Source of the DNA: Kineobactrum sediminis
Lineage (GTDB): Bacteria; Pseudomonadota; Gammaproteobacteria; Pseudomonadales; Halieaceae
Assembly: GCF_002868715.1 (NCBI RefSeq)
Contig: NZ_PKLZ01000008.1
Location: 124,001-188,000, forward strand
Length of the DNA stretch: 64,000 bases
Direction of reading: 5' to 3'
Position numbers and translations under genes: made by a program. Under the pieces are notes generated by a model. It ran no database searches and was not told the DNA's origin. It saw only the letters and a program-made list of their open reading frames with translations. Shown piece by piece: positions 55,404 through 63,216 of the stretch. Each line of letters begins with the position of its first letter. The first letter of the stretch is position 1.

Positions 55404-55901
55404 TCAGTCATGAATCTGTTGCGCCCACACCCTGAGGATACGGGAGATTTCCGCAACCGTACCTTCATCGCCCTGCTCTTGCCAGTAGATACCGCAACTA
55501 CCTTCCTCAAGACTAGACGCGAGTATGGCCTCGGGGCAAGCCGCCAATGGCTCCGGTAACGGTGCGGGATTGCCTACTGATCGCCACTGGTTCCCGGTGT
55601 GCAGCCATGCCTGGCGACGCACAGGCCGCTGCCGTGAGGCAGGCAAGCGCAGGCCATAGTAAATGACACTGCCCGGTTCGCCGCGGTTACCAGCGGCCTG
55701 CCCGGGCAGCGACCTGAACTCCACAAACAAGCCATTGAGGGCCGCGCACTCGCGCAAGGCCACCTGCTTGCGCTGGTGTTTGCTGGGCAGGAAATGCGTC
55801 AGCGGCGCGAGCGCCACCATGATAATAAAAAAAATCAGCAGATAATTCACAAACAGCCTCTGACTCAGGTCAATGCGAAGGCTATCGGGTCCCGCTGACA
55901 T
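55404..55901 (-). CDS. membrane-anchored hypothetical protein
   Basis: 165 residues with one helix (LFVNYLLIFFIIMVALAPLTHFL, residues ~16-38) and a periplasmic part with GSVIYYGLRLPASRQRPVRRQAW. The C-terminal part has EEGSCGIYWQEQ. No family was recognised. It is upstream of topA with 166 bases between and divergent from the universal stress protein gene. Confidence 0.72.
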   Translation of the reverse strand: MSAGPDSLRIDLSQRLFVNYLLIFFIIMVALAPLTHFLPSKHQRKQVALRECAALNGLFVEFRSLPGQAAGNRGEPGSVIYYGLRLPASRQRPVRRQAWLHTGNQWRSVGNPAPLPEPLAACPEAILASSLEEGSCGIYWQEQGDEGTVAEISRILRVWAQQIHD

Positions 55902-55978
55902 AGCCGCGGGGCATTACCTGGGCAACGTTGTATGCTATAAGGAGCACTGGTTTTACTGAAAAGCTGCGGAGCTAAAAG

Positions 55979-56413
55979 ATGTCTCATTACAAAAAACTCT
56001 TGATTGCTGTCGATTTGAGTGAAGATTCAGCCACGGTAGCGGAGCGCGCACGGGCGCTCGTTGCCGGAACCGGAGCCGAGCTTCACCTTATTCATGTCAT
56101 TGAGCCGCTCAGTTTTGCCTACGGTGGCGATATTCCAATGGACTTTTCCGGCATACAGGATGAAATCCACCAGCAAGCGGTACAGCAACTCACCCGGTTC
56201 GGCGAGATTTACAACATTGCCCCGGAGCGACAGCATATCGTACTGGGCAGGCCTGAGGTTGAAATTCATGACAAAGCCAAGGAACTTGATGCAGACCTTA
56301 TCGTGGTTGGCAGCCACGGTCGCTATGGTCTCGCCCTGTTAATGGGCTCGACTGCCAACGGCGTTCTCCACGGTGCAAGCTGCGACGTACTCGCGGTCAA
56401 GGTCGGGTCTTAA
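55979..56413 (+). CDS. universal stress protein (UspA family)
   Basis: 144 residues, the single-domain length. The N-terminal KLLIAVDLSEDSATVAERA and the ATP-binding GSHGRYGLALLMGSTANGVL near 111-130 (Gx2Gx9GS) are complete, and the C-terminal strand is SCDVLAVKV. Such proteins are induced on growth arrest and stress and bind ATP. It has no operon partner; the upstream region runs divergent from the membrane-anchored gene. Confidence 0.95.
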   Translation: MSHYKKLLIAVDLSEDSATVAERARALVAGTGAELHLIHVIEPLSFAYGGDIPMDFSGIQDEIHQQAVQQLTRFGEIYNIAPERQHIVLGRPEVEIHDKAKELDADLIVVGSHGRYGLALLMGSTANGVLHGASCDVLAVKVGS

Positions 56414-56448
56414 TCGGGAAAAGGCTGTGGAGAAACCCGAAACAGCTT

Positions 56449-56706
56449 TCACTCACCCCGCAGGAAACACTCGAGCTCGACCTGACCAAATGGCCAGCAG
56501 AGCTCGGCCCCGCTGGCCCGCCTGACTACCGGGATTTTCACACCGAAACGCTCGAACAGGTCGTCGCTCTCGCTGATATCGACCTTTTCAAAGACAACCG
56601 GGTAGCCCCCGACAATGGCGGCTTGCAGCAGCTGCTCCGCCAACTCGCACAGATGGCAGGCACTGGTCCCATACAGTATTAGCTTACCCTGACAAAGCGC
56701 TGGCAC
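56449..56706 (-). CDS. glutaredoxin-like (DUF836) thioredoxin-fold protein
   Basis: 85 residues with a GTG start and GGAG 7 bases before. The redox motif is CHLC in YGTSACHLCELAEQLL near 17-20, followed by the cis-Pro loop VKIPVVRR and a predicted C-terminal strand. It may reduce a thiol partner. It is divergent from the IclR gene over a short gap that includes the palindrome at 56807. Confidence 0.87.
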   Translation of the reverse strand: MPALCQGKLILYGTSACHLCELAEQLLQAAIVGGYPVVFEKVDISESDDLFERFGVKIPVVRRASGAELCWPFGQVELECFLRGE

Positions 56707-56806
56707 CGCGTGGCTCCCTGTTGTTTAATGCCAGCTCGCAATTGCGAGCCAGTGTGGTTGGTTTCAGGCATGGCATACCCGCTCTCCAGCTGGACTCCGG
56801 ATCAAA

Positions 56807-56826
56807 CGGTACAGTATACTGTACCG
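56807..56826. promoter_or_regulatory. 20-bp perfect palindrome, likely IclR-family operator
   Basis: CGGTACAGTATACTGTACCG is its own reverse complement. It ends 27 bases before the chosen GTG start of the IclR gene and 101 bases from the glutaredoxin start, so it suits autoregulation. A 20-base perfect palindrome is very unlikely by chance at one given place. Confidence 0.7.
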
Positions 56827-56853
56827 ACAATCACCAAGCCTGGGAGTATTTTC

Positions 56854-57762
56854 GTGGCATTGTTTTCACAACCCACAGCGCGCGCGCTAGCGATACTCGA
56901 CCTGTTGATGGCGAATCCTCAGCAGGCGTTCGGCCTGACCGAGATGACCCGACGACTGAATCTCAATAAGGCCACCTGCCACGCTATTCTAACTACTATG
57001 GCAAATTATGGCTTCCTGGTTCAGCACCCCAAGACCAAGGCTTACCGTCTTGGACCCTCTATTATAGCGGCAGGGCATGCCGCTTTTGCACAGTTCCCGG
57101 TGCTGGAATACGCGCGACCGGAGCTGGAGAGCCTGAACAGCGACCTCAAACTCGGCTTTGCCGTTACCGCGCGCTCCAAATTGCACCAGGTATTGCTGGC
57201 GCTGTACGGTAACGCGACCCCGTTGATGGACTCGTTCCAGCTCGGTTTACGCCTGCCCAATACGGCACCGGTTGCGGCCTGCTTTACCGCATTTTCCCCG
57301 GCCAAGCGCCTGGAGGCCTGGCTGACCCGTGCTCACGAATCGCTCGGCGGCTATAACGAACGCCTCGACCAGAAATTACGGGTATCGGTGATCGCTATCC
57401 GCGCGCGCGGTTTTGAGGTGACCCTGCGGACCAGGGCCGAAGAGGAACTGACCCGGGAGCTTACCCGGATCCACCAGTCCTGGAGCCTGATCGAGCTGGA
57501 AGACGCCACCAACCGATACCAGCGGGATCTGTGTCAGGAACACTACCACCTGGACCGAATAGACCCCAAGGCACGCTACGAAGTCAGTACTATTTCAGTA
57601 CCGGTGTTTGTGTATCGCCAGGTGCCGGTCATGTGCTTTGTGGCAGGCTCCATCGAAGGCCCCATTACCGGCGCCCAGATTGAAGACATCGCGGCGCGAA
57701 TGAAACAATCAGCTGATCGGGTGACACAACTGGCGTCCGGTGGCGGCGAGTCCATCTCCTGA
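56854..57762 (+). CDS. IclR-family transcriptional regulator
   Basis: 302 residues from the GTG at 56854, which has GGGAG 7 bases upstream; the longer in-frame start at 56710 would run through the palindrome. The winged HTH is at about residues 10-70 (RALAILDLLMANPQQAFGLTEMTRRL, NKATCHAILTTMANYG), and the C-terminal effector domain has AAGHAAFAQFPVLEYARPEL, AACFTAFSPAKRLEAWLT and VPVMCFVAGSIEGP. IclR family members sense small carboxylic or aromatic molecules. No catabolic genes are next to it, so its targets are unknown; it precedes the TrmH gene with no gap. Confidence 0.93.
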   Translation: MALFSQPTARALAILDLLMANPQQAFGLTEMTRRLNLNKATCHAILTTMANYGFLVQHPKTKAYRLGPSIIAAGHAAFAQFPVLEYARPELESLNSDLKLGFAVTARSKLHQVLLALYGNATPLMDSFQLGLRLPNTAPVAACFTAFSPAKRLEAWLTRAHESLGGYNERLDQKLRVSVIAIRARGFEVTLRTRAEEELTRELTRIHQSWSLIELEDATNRYQRDLCQEHYHLDRIDPKARYEVSTISVPVFVYRQVPVMCFVAGSIEGPITGAQIEDIAARMKQSADRVTQLASGGGESIS

Positions 57763-58560
57763 GTGATGGGCGACAACACAGGCAACAACAGTAGCCGTTA
57801 TACCCAACGCAAGGCTTTCTTCGAAAGGATGCTCACCGTCTACGGTCGCAAGCCGGTACTTGAGGCCTTACTCGATCCTGCCCTCACCTGCCACGCCCTG
57901 CATCTTGCCGACAGCAATCGCGAAACCGGCCCGGTGCGTGACATCCTGCGGGCGGCAGAACAGCGCGGTATTCCGGTACACCGCCATAATAGAGCTGAAC
58001 TCGCGCGTATTTCCCACAATGGTCGCCAAGACCAGGGCGTAGCGGCTGATATTCTTTGCCCGGGCTTTCGCCAGCTGGCCGATTACCTGGCGGCTCCACC
58101 GACCGCTTCCCGGCAGCGCCTGCTGGCACTGGATGGCATTACCAATCCACAAAACATGGGAATGATCATACGTTCGGCTGCTGCCGGTGCAATCGACGGC
58201 ATTCTGTGCTCAAGACGCGGCAACGCCGCGCTGGGGCCACTGGTCATCAAGGCGAGCGCCGGCACCTTATACCGTGCTCCCCTGCTCCATTGTGACACCT
58301 TGCCTTCCGCACTGGCGGACTGCCGCAAGGCAGGTTTTGAGGTCTGTACCCTGCGTGCCGATGCGCCCCTGTCCCTGTTTGAGCACCGTCCTCGTGGCCA
58401 CTGCATTTATGTACTGGGCAATGAAACGGAAGGGGTATCAGAGGCGGTCCAGGCGCAGGCGGATCAGGGACTCGCCATACCCATGAATAATGGTGTGGAA
58501 TCACTGAATGTGGCGGTTACCGCCAGCCTGATCGCCTTTGGCGCCTACTTCGAAAGGTAG
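57763..58560 (+). CDS. TrmH/SpoU-family RNA 2'-O-ribose methyltransferase
   Basis: 265 residues; GTG at 57763 directly after the IclR stop or ATG three bases later. The N-terminal substrate-binding domain (VYGRKPVLEALL, about 25-95) is followed by the SPOUT knot with DGITNPQNMGMIIRSA near 127, YVLGNETEGVS near 210 and IPMNNGVESLNVAVTASL near 238. It resembles RlmB (23S rRNA G2251) but could be TrmH-like; sequence alone does not decide. The end overlaps the CoxE-like gene by 16 bases. Confidence 0.9.
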   Translation: MMGDNTGNNSSRYTQRKAFFERMLTVYGRKPVLEALLDPALTCHALHLADSNRETGPVRDILRAAEQRGIPVHRHNRAELARISHNGRQDQGVAADILCPGFRQLADYLAAPPTASRQRLLALDGITNPQNMGMIIRSAAAGAIDGILCSRRGNAALGPLVIKASAGTLYRAPLLHCDTLPSALADCRKAGFEVCTLRADAPLSLFEHRPRGHCIYVLGNETEGVSEAVQAQADQGLAIPMNNGVESLNVAVTASLIAFGAYFER

Positions 58561-59720
58561 GACATTGCCTGCTCAAGACCCTTCAGGCTCAGGGGGTACA
58601 TATGCCCTTCCAGCAGCTTGTGGGTCATCGCGGTTGACTGGGTGTACTCCCATTCATCCTGTGGTACCGGGTTGATCCAGACCACCTTTTCATAGGTTTC
58701 CCGAAGCCTGCGCATCCACACTTCGCCCGCCTCCTCGTTCCAGTGCTCGACCGAACCCCCGGGCTGGGCGATTTCGTAGGGTGACATGGCGGCATCGCCC
58801 ACAAAAATGACTTTGTAGTCATGACTGTATTTGTGCAGCACATCGAGTAGCGGCATGCGTTCGTTATGGCGGCGGACATTATTGCGCCACACACTTTCAT
58901 AAATGAAATTGTGAAAGTAAAAGTACTCCATATGCTTGAATTCAGTGCGCGCCGCCGAAAACAGCTCTTCACAGATTTTGACGTGGGGGTCCATCGAACC
59001 ACCGACATCGAAAAACAGCAGCACTTTGACCGCATTATGCCGTTCGGGCACCATCTTGATATCCAGTAGCCCGGCGTTGCGGGCCGTGGACGTGATCGTG
59101 TCGTCCAGGTCAAGCTCATCGGCCGCACCGGTGCGGGCAAACTTGCGCAGGCGACGCAGGGCAACCTTGATATTGCGCGTGCCAAGCTCCACGCTATCGT
59201 CGAGATTCTTGAAGTCGCGGCGATCCCACACTTTTACCGCCTTGCGATTGCCGCCGTTGGGCCCCACCCGGACGCCCTCGGGATGGTAACCCTGTTGGCC
59301 GAAGGGCGAGGTACCACCGGTGCCTATCCACTTGCTGCCGCCTTCGTGGCGCTTCTTCTGCTCTTCCAGACGTTTCTTGAACTCTTCGATCAATTTTTCG
59401 AGCCCACCGAGGGATTCGATTTTCGCTTTCTCTTCCTCACTGAGCTGCTTCATGAATTCGGTACGCAACCAGTCATCGGGGATCAAGGCGTCGATAATAT
59501 CGTCAAGAGCTTCCAGCTCCTTGAAATGCAGGCCAAACGCGCGATCAAAACGATCGAAGTACTTCTCATCCTTCACCATGCAGGTGCGGCTGAAGTAGTA
59601 AAAATCATCGATGGAAGCAAAGGCCACATGCTGTTCCAGCCCTGTCAACAGGTCCAGCAGTTCCCGGGTAGTTACGGGCACGCCTGCGTCGCGCAAACCG
59701 TTGAAAAAATTAACCAGCAT
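58545..59720 (-). CDS. VWA domain CoxE-like protein
   Basis: 391 residues, cytoplasmic, without signal peptide. The N-terminal half contains a charged helical region with EEEKAKIESLGGLEKLIEEF and a KKRLEEQKKRHEGG stretch. The VWA domain has the metal site FDVGGSMDPH near 245 and the later Thr/Asp positions in VIFVGDAAMSPYE near 310. Proteins of this group act with MoxR ATPases to assemble metal enzymes or multi-protein complexes. It overlaps nothing and is 3 bases downstream of moxR; the enzyme they serve is not visible here. Confidence 0.92.
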   Translation of the reverse strand: MLVNFFNGLRDAGVPVTTRELLDLLTGLEQHVAFASIDDFYYFSRTCMVKDEKYFDRFDRAFGLHFKELEALDDIIDALIPDDWLRTEFMKQLSEEEKAKIESLGGLEKLIEEFKKRLEEQKKRHEGGSKWIGTGGTSPFGQQGYHPEGVRVGPNGGNRKAVKVWDRRDFKNLDDSVELGTRNIKVALRRLRKFARTGAADELDLDDTITSTARNAGLLDIKMVPERHNAVKVLLFFDVGGSMDPHVKICEELFSAARTEFKHMEYFYFHNFIYESVWRNNVRRHNERMPLLDVLHKYSHDYKVIFVGDAAMSPYEIAQPGGSVEHWNEEAGEVWMRRLRETYEKVVWINPVPQDEWEYTQSTAMTHKLLEGHMYPLSLKGLEQAMSYLSK

Positions 59721-59723
59721 GAT

Positions 59724-60569
59724 TTAGCGGCTTTCCCTGCGATGCATAAAGGCCAGCCGTTCCAGCAAGTGCACATCCTGCTCATTCTTCAGGAGGGCGC
59801 CATAAAGCGGTGGAATCGCCTTACTGGCGTCGCGGTCCTTGAGAATGGCATCGGGTATATCGTCGGCCAGCAACAGTTTCAACCAGTCGATAAGCTCCGA
59901 GGTTGACGGCTTTTTCTTGAGGCCGGGGATACTGCGCAAATCGAAGAAGATTTCCATCGCTTCCTTGACCAGCGATTGGGCAATGCCGGGATGGTGCACG
60001 TCTACGATCGAGCGCATGGTCTCGCGATCGGGAAAATTGATAAAGTGGAAAAAGCAACGCCGCAGGAACGCATCGGGGAGCTCTTTTTCGTTGTTGCTGG
60101 TAATGATTATGATCGGCCTGTGTCGGGCCTTGATGGTAGCACCCGTCTCGTAGACAAAGAATTCCATCCGGTCCAGTTCCACCAGCAGATCGTTGGGAAA
60201 CTCAATGTCTGCCTTGTCGATCTCGTCGATCAGCAGAACGACCTGTTCGTCGGCATCAAAGGCCTCCCACAGCTTGCCCTTCTTGATATAGTTGGCGATG
60301 TCGTGCACTTTCTCGTCGCCGAGCTGGGAGTCGCGGAGCCTGGATACGGCATCGTACTCGTAAAGCCCCTGCTGGGCCTTGGTGGTACTTTTAATGTGCC
60401 ACTGGATCAGGCGCTTGCCCAGCCCCAGGGCGACTTCTTCCGCCAGCATGGTCTTGCCCGTGCCGGGCTCGCCCTTGATCAGCAGTGGCCGCTGCAATGC
60501 GACCGCCGCGTTCACCGCCATGCGCAGGTCCGCCGTGGCGATGTAGCGTTCGGTTCCCTCAAATTTCAT
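59724..60569 (-). CDS. MoxR-family AAA+ ATPase
   Basis: 281 residues. Walker A GEPGTGKTMLAEE near 36, Walker B VVLLIDEIDKAD near 110, sensor 1 IIITSNNEKELPDAFLRRCFFHF near 155 and a MoxR-type C-terminal lid with KPSTSELIDWLKLL near 220. MoxR proteins are AAA chaperones paired with VWA proteins, as here. The gene precedes the CoxE-like gene by 3 bases. Confidence 0.95.
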   Translation of the reverse strand: MKFEGTERYIATADLRMAVNAAVALQRPLLIKGEPGTGKTMLAEEVALGLGKRLIQWHIKSTTKAQQGLYEYDAVSRLRDSQLGDEKVHDIANYIKKGKLWEAFDADEQVVLLIDEIDKADIEFPNDLLVELDRMEFFVYETGATIKARHRPIIIITSNNEKELPDAFLRRCFFHFINFPDRETMRSIVDVHHPGIAQSLVKEAMEIFFDLRSIPGLKKKPSTSELIDWLKLLLADDIPDAILKDRDASKAIPPLYGALLKNEQDVHLLERLAFMHRRESR

Positions 60570-60630
60570 AATCAGTCCGTTAACAGGTAAAAAGTAAAGC
60601 GCACAAGGTTAGCGATGGCGGGCCCCCAGA

Positions 60631-62142
60631 TCAAGGCGATTTATTATCATCGTCATCTGCGCGCATCCCGGCCACTGCCGACGCTTCCGAATCCGCAGGT
60701 GCCTGCTGGAATCGTTGCCGCCACAATTCGAGCTTGCGCTGCTTGCGCCGGCGCAGCAGCCAAAGCCCGAGCGCAAGGGCCGCCAACAGGATTCCCGCCA
60801 GGGTCAGTGCCGGGCGTAAAAAGTCATCTTCGGGCACGGCAACCGGCCGGGTACTGATTGAGGGTGTCACCACCGGCGCAACCACGTCCACGTACATCGG
60901 CAATTCGCGCTGCAGCGTCGGCCCGGCAAGCAAGACGGTAATTTCATACCGGCCACCGGTTTCAAAGGGAGGAATGCTGACCCGGTATTCACCTGTTTCC
61001 GGCACTGGGTAAAGGCCGCTGACATCAATCGTATTCCGATAGTCATCGGGGCCGGTAATGACCACGTTGATATCAAACACTTCCAGCAACTCGGGACTGG
61101 TGATCACCTCGCCACTCTCGCGCAGGCGGATCCCGAGCTCGGTAACCCGGCCCGACGGCAAGCTATTGGGTAGTGGGTCAACCTCCAGTTCCAGGTCGGA
61201 AATCACCGACACCCGGGTACGTGCGCCATCGGGCGCCTGCAGCGTCCAGCCTCCTCGCTCGGGATCAACCACTGTGACCAGGGCGAACTGGCTACTACGA
61301 AACCAGTCCACTCCAGGGCGCTCGTCGCCGGGGGCAAAGAGGTCCCCCGAGGGGCTGACCAGGGAAACCACTGTGTCTGCCTGTTCATAGAACACCAGAG
61401 CGGTGAATTCGTCGACAGTATCGTCAATCAGGAAAATATTGCCTATAACGGGCACGCGGGGGGTGGGGGCGACCATTTCCAGCGAGCGCACGAAAATTTC
61501 CGTCAACTGGGCCGCAGTTTGTGCTTTTTCGGCACTGCCGGCAGACGCGTGAGCCAGTGAGCGCAGGAAGTCCCAGTCGGCTTCATCGGAAAGAGCGATG
61601 GTATGTACCGGTATACCCGTTGCACCCAGGTCCGGCGCGGTGTCCGTCAGCAATTCGCGCGCTGCGGCGGCATTTGCCATCGGCGATGCGGAAACGTCGA
61701 CCTTGCCGTCGGTGAGCAGCACAATACTGGTGCGATACTCCGGGTTCATGCTGCCCAGATCATAGGTTGCCGCTTCCAGGGCGGCGGGGATATTGGTTCG
61801 CTGCCCCGAATTGTCAATCGCCCCCACCGCCTCAAGCGCACGTTCCCGCCAGGCCGCATCAACCTTTTGATGCGGCACAATCTGGGTCACGGATTCACCG
61901 AATATCCACACACCGGCTCGAGCGTCCTCGGGCAACAATCGTACGATGAGTTCCAGTGCGGGCCGGCGCAGATTCTCGGGATCAGACTGCTTCATGCTGC
62001 CCGAAATATCGATCAGCAGCCGCAGGTCCGGCTTTGGCCCGAGACTCGTGTCCGCCCTGGGTGCCGCTGCAACCAGCAGGGCACATACAAGGACCATTAA
62101 TAGAGCGACAAACTGGCCACGATTGACAGATAGCTGTTGCAT
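60631..62142 (-). CDS. secreted, membrane-anchored VWA protein
   Basis: 503 residues with a signal peptide (GQFVALLMVLVCALLVAAAPR) and a C-terminal helix (PALTLAGILLAALALGLWLL near 455-475) followed by a basic KRKQRK tail. The VWA domain has the complete metal site DISGSMKQSDPE near 43, RTNIPAALEAATYD and IVLLTDGKVDVSAS near 140. The remaining ~270 residues are beta-rich domains. It probably works outside the inner membrane in the same cassette as MoxR, from which it is 61 bases upstream. Confidence 0.88.
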   Translation of the reverse strand: MQQLSVNRGQFVALLMVLVCALLVAAAPRADTSLGPKPDLRLLIDISGSMKQSDPENLRRPALELIVRLLPEDARAGVWIFGESVTQIVPHQKVDAAWRERALEAVGAIDNSGQRTNIPAALEAATYDLGSMNPEYRTSIVLLTDGKVDVSASPMANAAAARELLTDTAPDLGATGIPVHTIALSDEADWDFLRSLAHASAGSAEKAQTAAQLTEIFVRSLEMVAPTPRVPVIGNIFLIDDTVDEFTALVFYEQADTVVSLVSPSGDLFAPGDERPGVDWFRSSQFALVTVVDPERGGWTLQAPDGARTRVSVISDLELEVDPLPNSLPSGRVTELGIRLRESGEVITSPELLEVFDINVVITGPDDYRNTIDVSGLYPVPETGEYRVSIPPFETGGRYEITVLLAGPTLQRELPMYVDVVAPVVTPSISTRPVAVPEDDFLRPALTLAGILLAALALGLWLLRRRKQRKLELWRQRFQQAPADSEASAVAGMRADDDDNKSP

Positions 62143-62154
62143 GGTTGGTTCTCC

Positions 62155-62511
62155 TCAGCTGCGCCCGGCAGTAGTTTCGCGACCGTTGCGCAATAGCACC
62201 AGTCGTAGAAAAAGAGTGATCAAAACCGCCAGCCCCAGGGCAACTGCCAACGGTCGAAACGCGTGTTGAGCGGCCTCGGGACCTGCAGTCAACAGCTGGA
62301 AAGCCGCCACCACCAGCGCCGGTGCAAGCGTCGTAATGCCCTCGTGAGGGTAAGCCGGGGTAAGCAGCAAAGCAGCGCCCACCAGTACCAGCAACCAGAT
62401 CCAGACCGGCCGCCAGCTGTGCCGCAGCCACCACGCCATGGCCAGCAGCGCTATCAGCGCCGCGCCAATATAGATCAGCATTGCCGCCAGATAACCGCCC
62501 TCACCTGCCAT
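62155..62511 (-). CDS. small membrane protein, unknown
   Basis: 118 residues with three likely helices: near 10-25 (LIYIGAALIALLAMAWWL), 33-50 (WIWLLVLVGAALLLTPAY) and 88-105 (LAVALGLAVLITLFLRLVLL). No family was recognised. It sits 12 bases upstream of the VWA gene and probably is part of the VWA/MoxR cassette. Confidence 0.78.
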   Translation of the reverse strand: MAGEGGYLAAMLIYIGAALIALLAMAWWLRHSWRPVWIWLLVLVGAALLLTPAYPHEGITTLAPALVVAAFQLLTAGPEAAQHAFRPLAVALGLAVLITLFLRLVLLRNGRETTAGRS

Positions 62512-62519
62512 ACATTTTC

Positions 62520-62954
62520 CTACTCAACCCAGTGGATGATATGTTCATCATAACCTTGCGGATGCACGTGCTCTTCTGATATTGCCCTTCCACGGATGGA
62601 AATGCCAGCGGCGTGCACCGATTGCGGATCGCCTGTGCGCAGCGGATGCCACTCGGGAAGCGGTTCTCCCCGCGCCCGCAACCGGTAGGCACAGGTCGGT
62701 GGCAGCCACTCGAGGGCGGCGCTGTTGGTTGGCGTCAGTTCAATACATTCCGGCACCAGCCGGGTGCGTTCGCTATAGCGGGTACAACTGCAACGGTTTT
62801 CGTTCAGGTAGCGGCAACGAATACGGGTGAAAAAAATATCGCCGGTGTCTTGGTCTTCAAGCTTGTGCAGGCAGCAGCGGGCGCAACCATCACACAGCGC
62901 CTCCCACTGCTCGGTGTTGAGTGCTTCCAGGGGTTGCTCCCACCACTCACTCAC
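62520..62954 (-). CDS. YcgN family cysteine-cluster protein (UPF0260)
   Basis: 144 residues from the GTG at 62954 inside the ycgL stop region. The cysteine pattern of the family is CDGCARCCLHKLED near 20-33, RCRYLN, RCSCTRY and LPPTCAYR, which suggests a zinc or iron site. The function is unknown. It is coupled to ycgL and lies 8 bases upstream of the small membrane protein gene. Confidence 0.92.
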   Translation of the reverse strand: MSEWWEQPLEALNTEQWEALCDGCARCCLHKLEDQDTGDIFFTRIRCRYLNENRCSCTRYSERTRLVPECIELTPTNSAALEWLPPTCAYRLRARGEPLPEWHPLRTGDPQSVHAAGISIRGRAISEEHVHPQGYDEHIIHWVE

Positions 62955-63216
62955 CGATTCCCTCCCGCTGCAGTAGCGTCGCCGCACTGGGCGGCATCTG
63001 CAGGAAAAAACCCTGCGCCTCAATGCCCGCAAGCACATCTGCCACAGCCACCCGCGCCAGGCGGCGCTCCGGCTTCAACAATAACACCATAACCGGCTGT
63101 GGATCACCAAAACGAGCCAGCAAGGCCTCGGGCACATCCTCGAGGCCACGCTGCTTGTCAACGTACAGATACATTTCAGCCGTGCGCGGACTTCTGAACA
63201 CCTGACAGATGCGCAT
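62947..63216 (-). CDS. YcgL domain-containing protein
   Basis: 89 residues, start overlapping the rnd stop (TGATG). The family core is CQVFRSPRTAEMYLYVDKQRG near 4-24 and VPEALLARFGDPQPVMVLLL, ending with LLQREG. The function is unknown but ycgL, ycgN and rnd are together in many gammaproteobacteria. Confidence 0.92.
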   Translation of the reverse strand: MRICQVFRSPRTAEMYLYVDKQRGLEDVPEALLARFGDPQPVMVLLLKPERRLARVAVADVLAGIEAQGFFLQMPPSAATLLQREGIGE

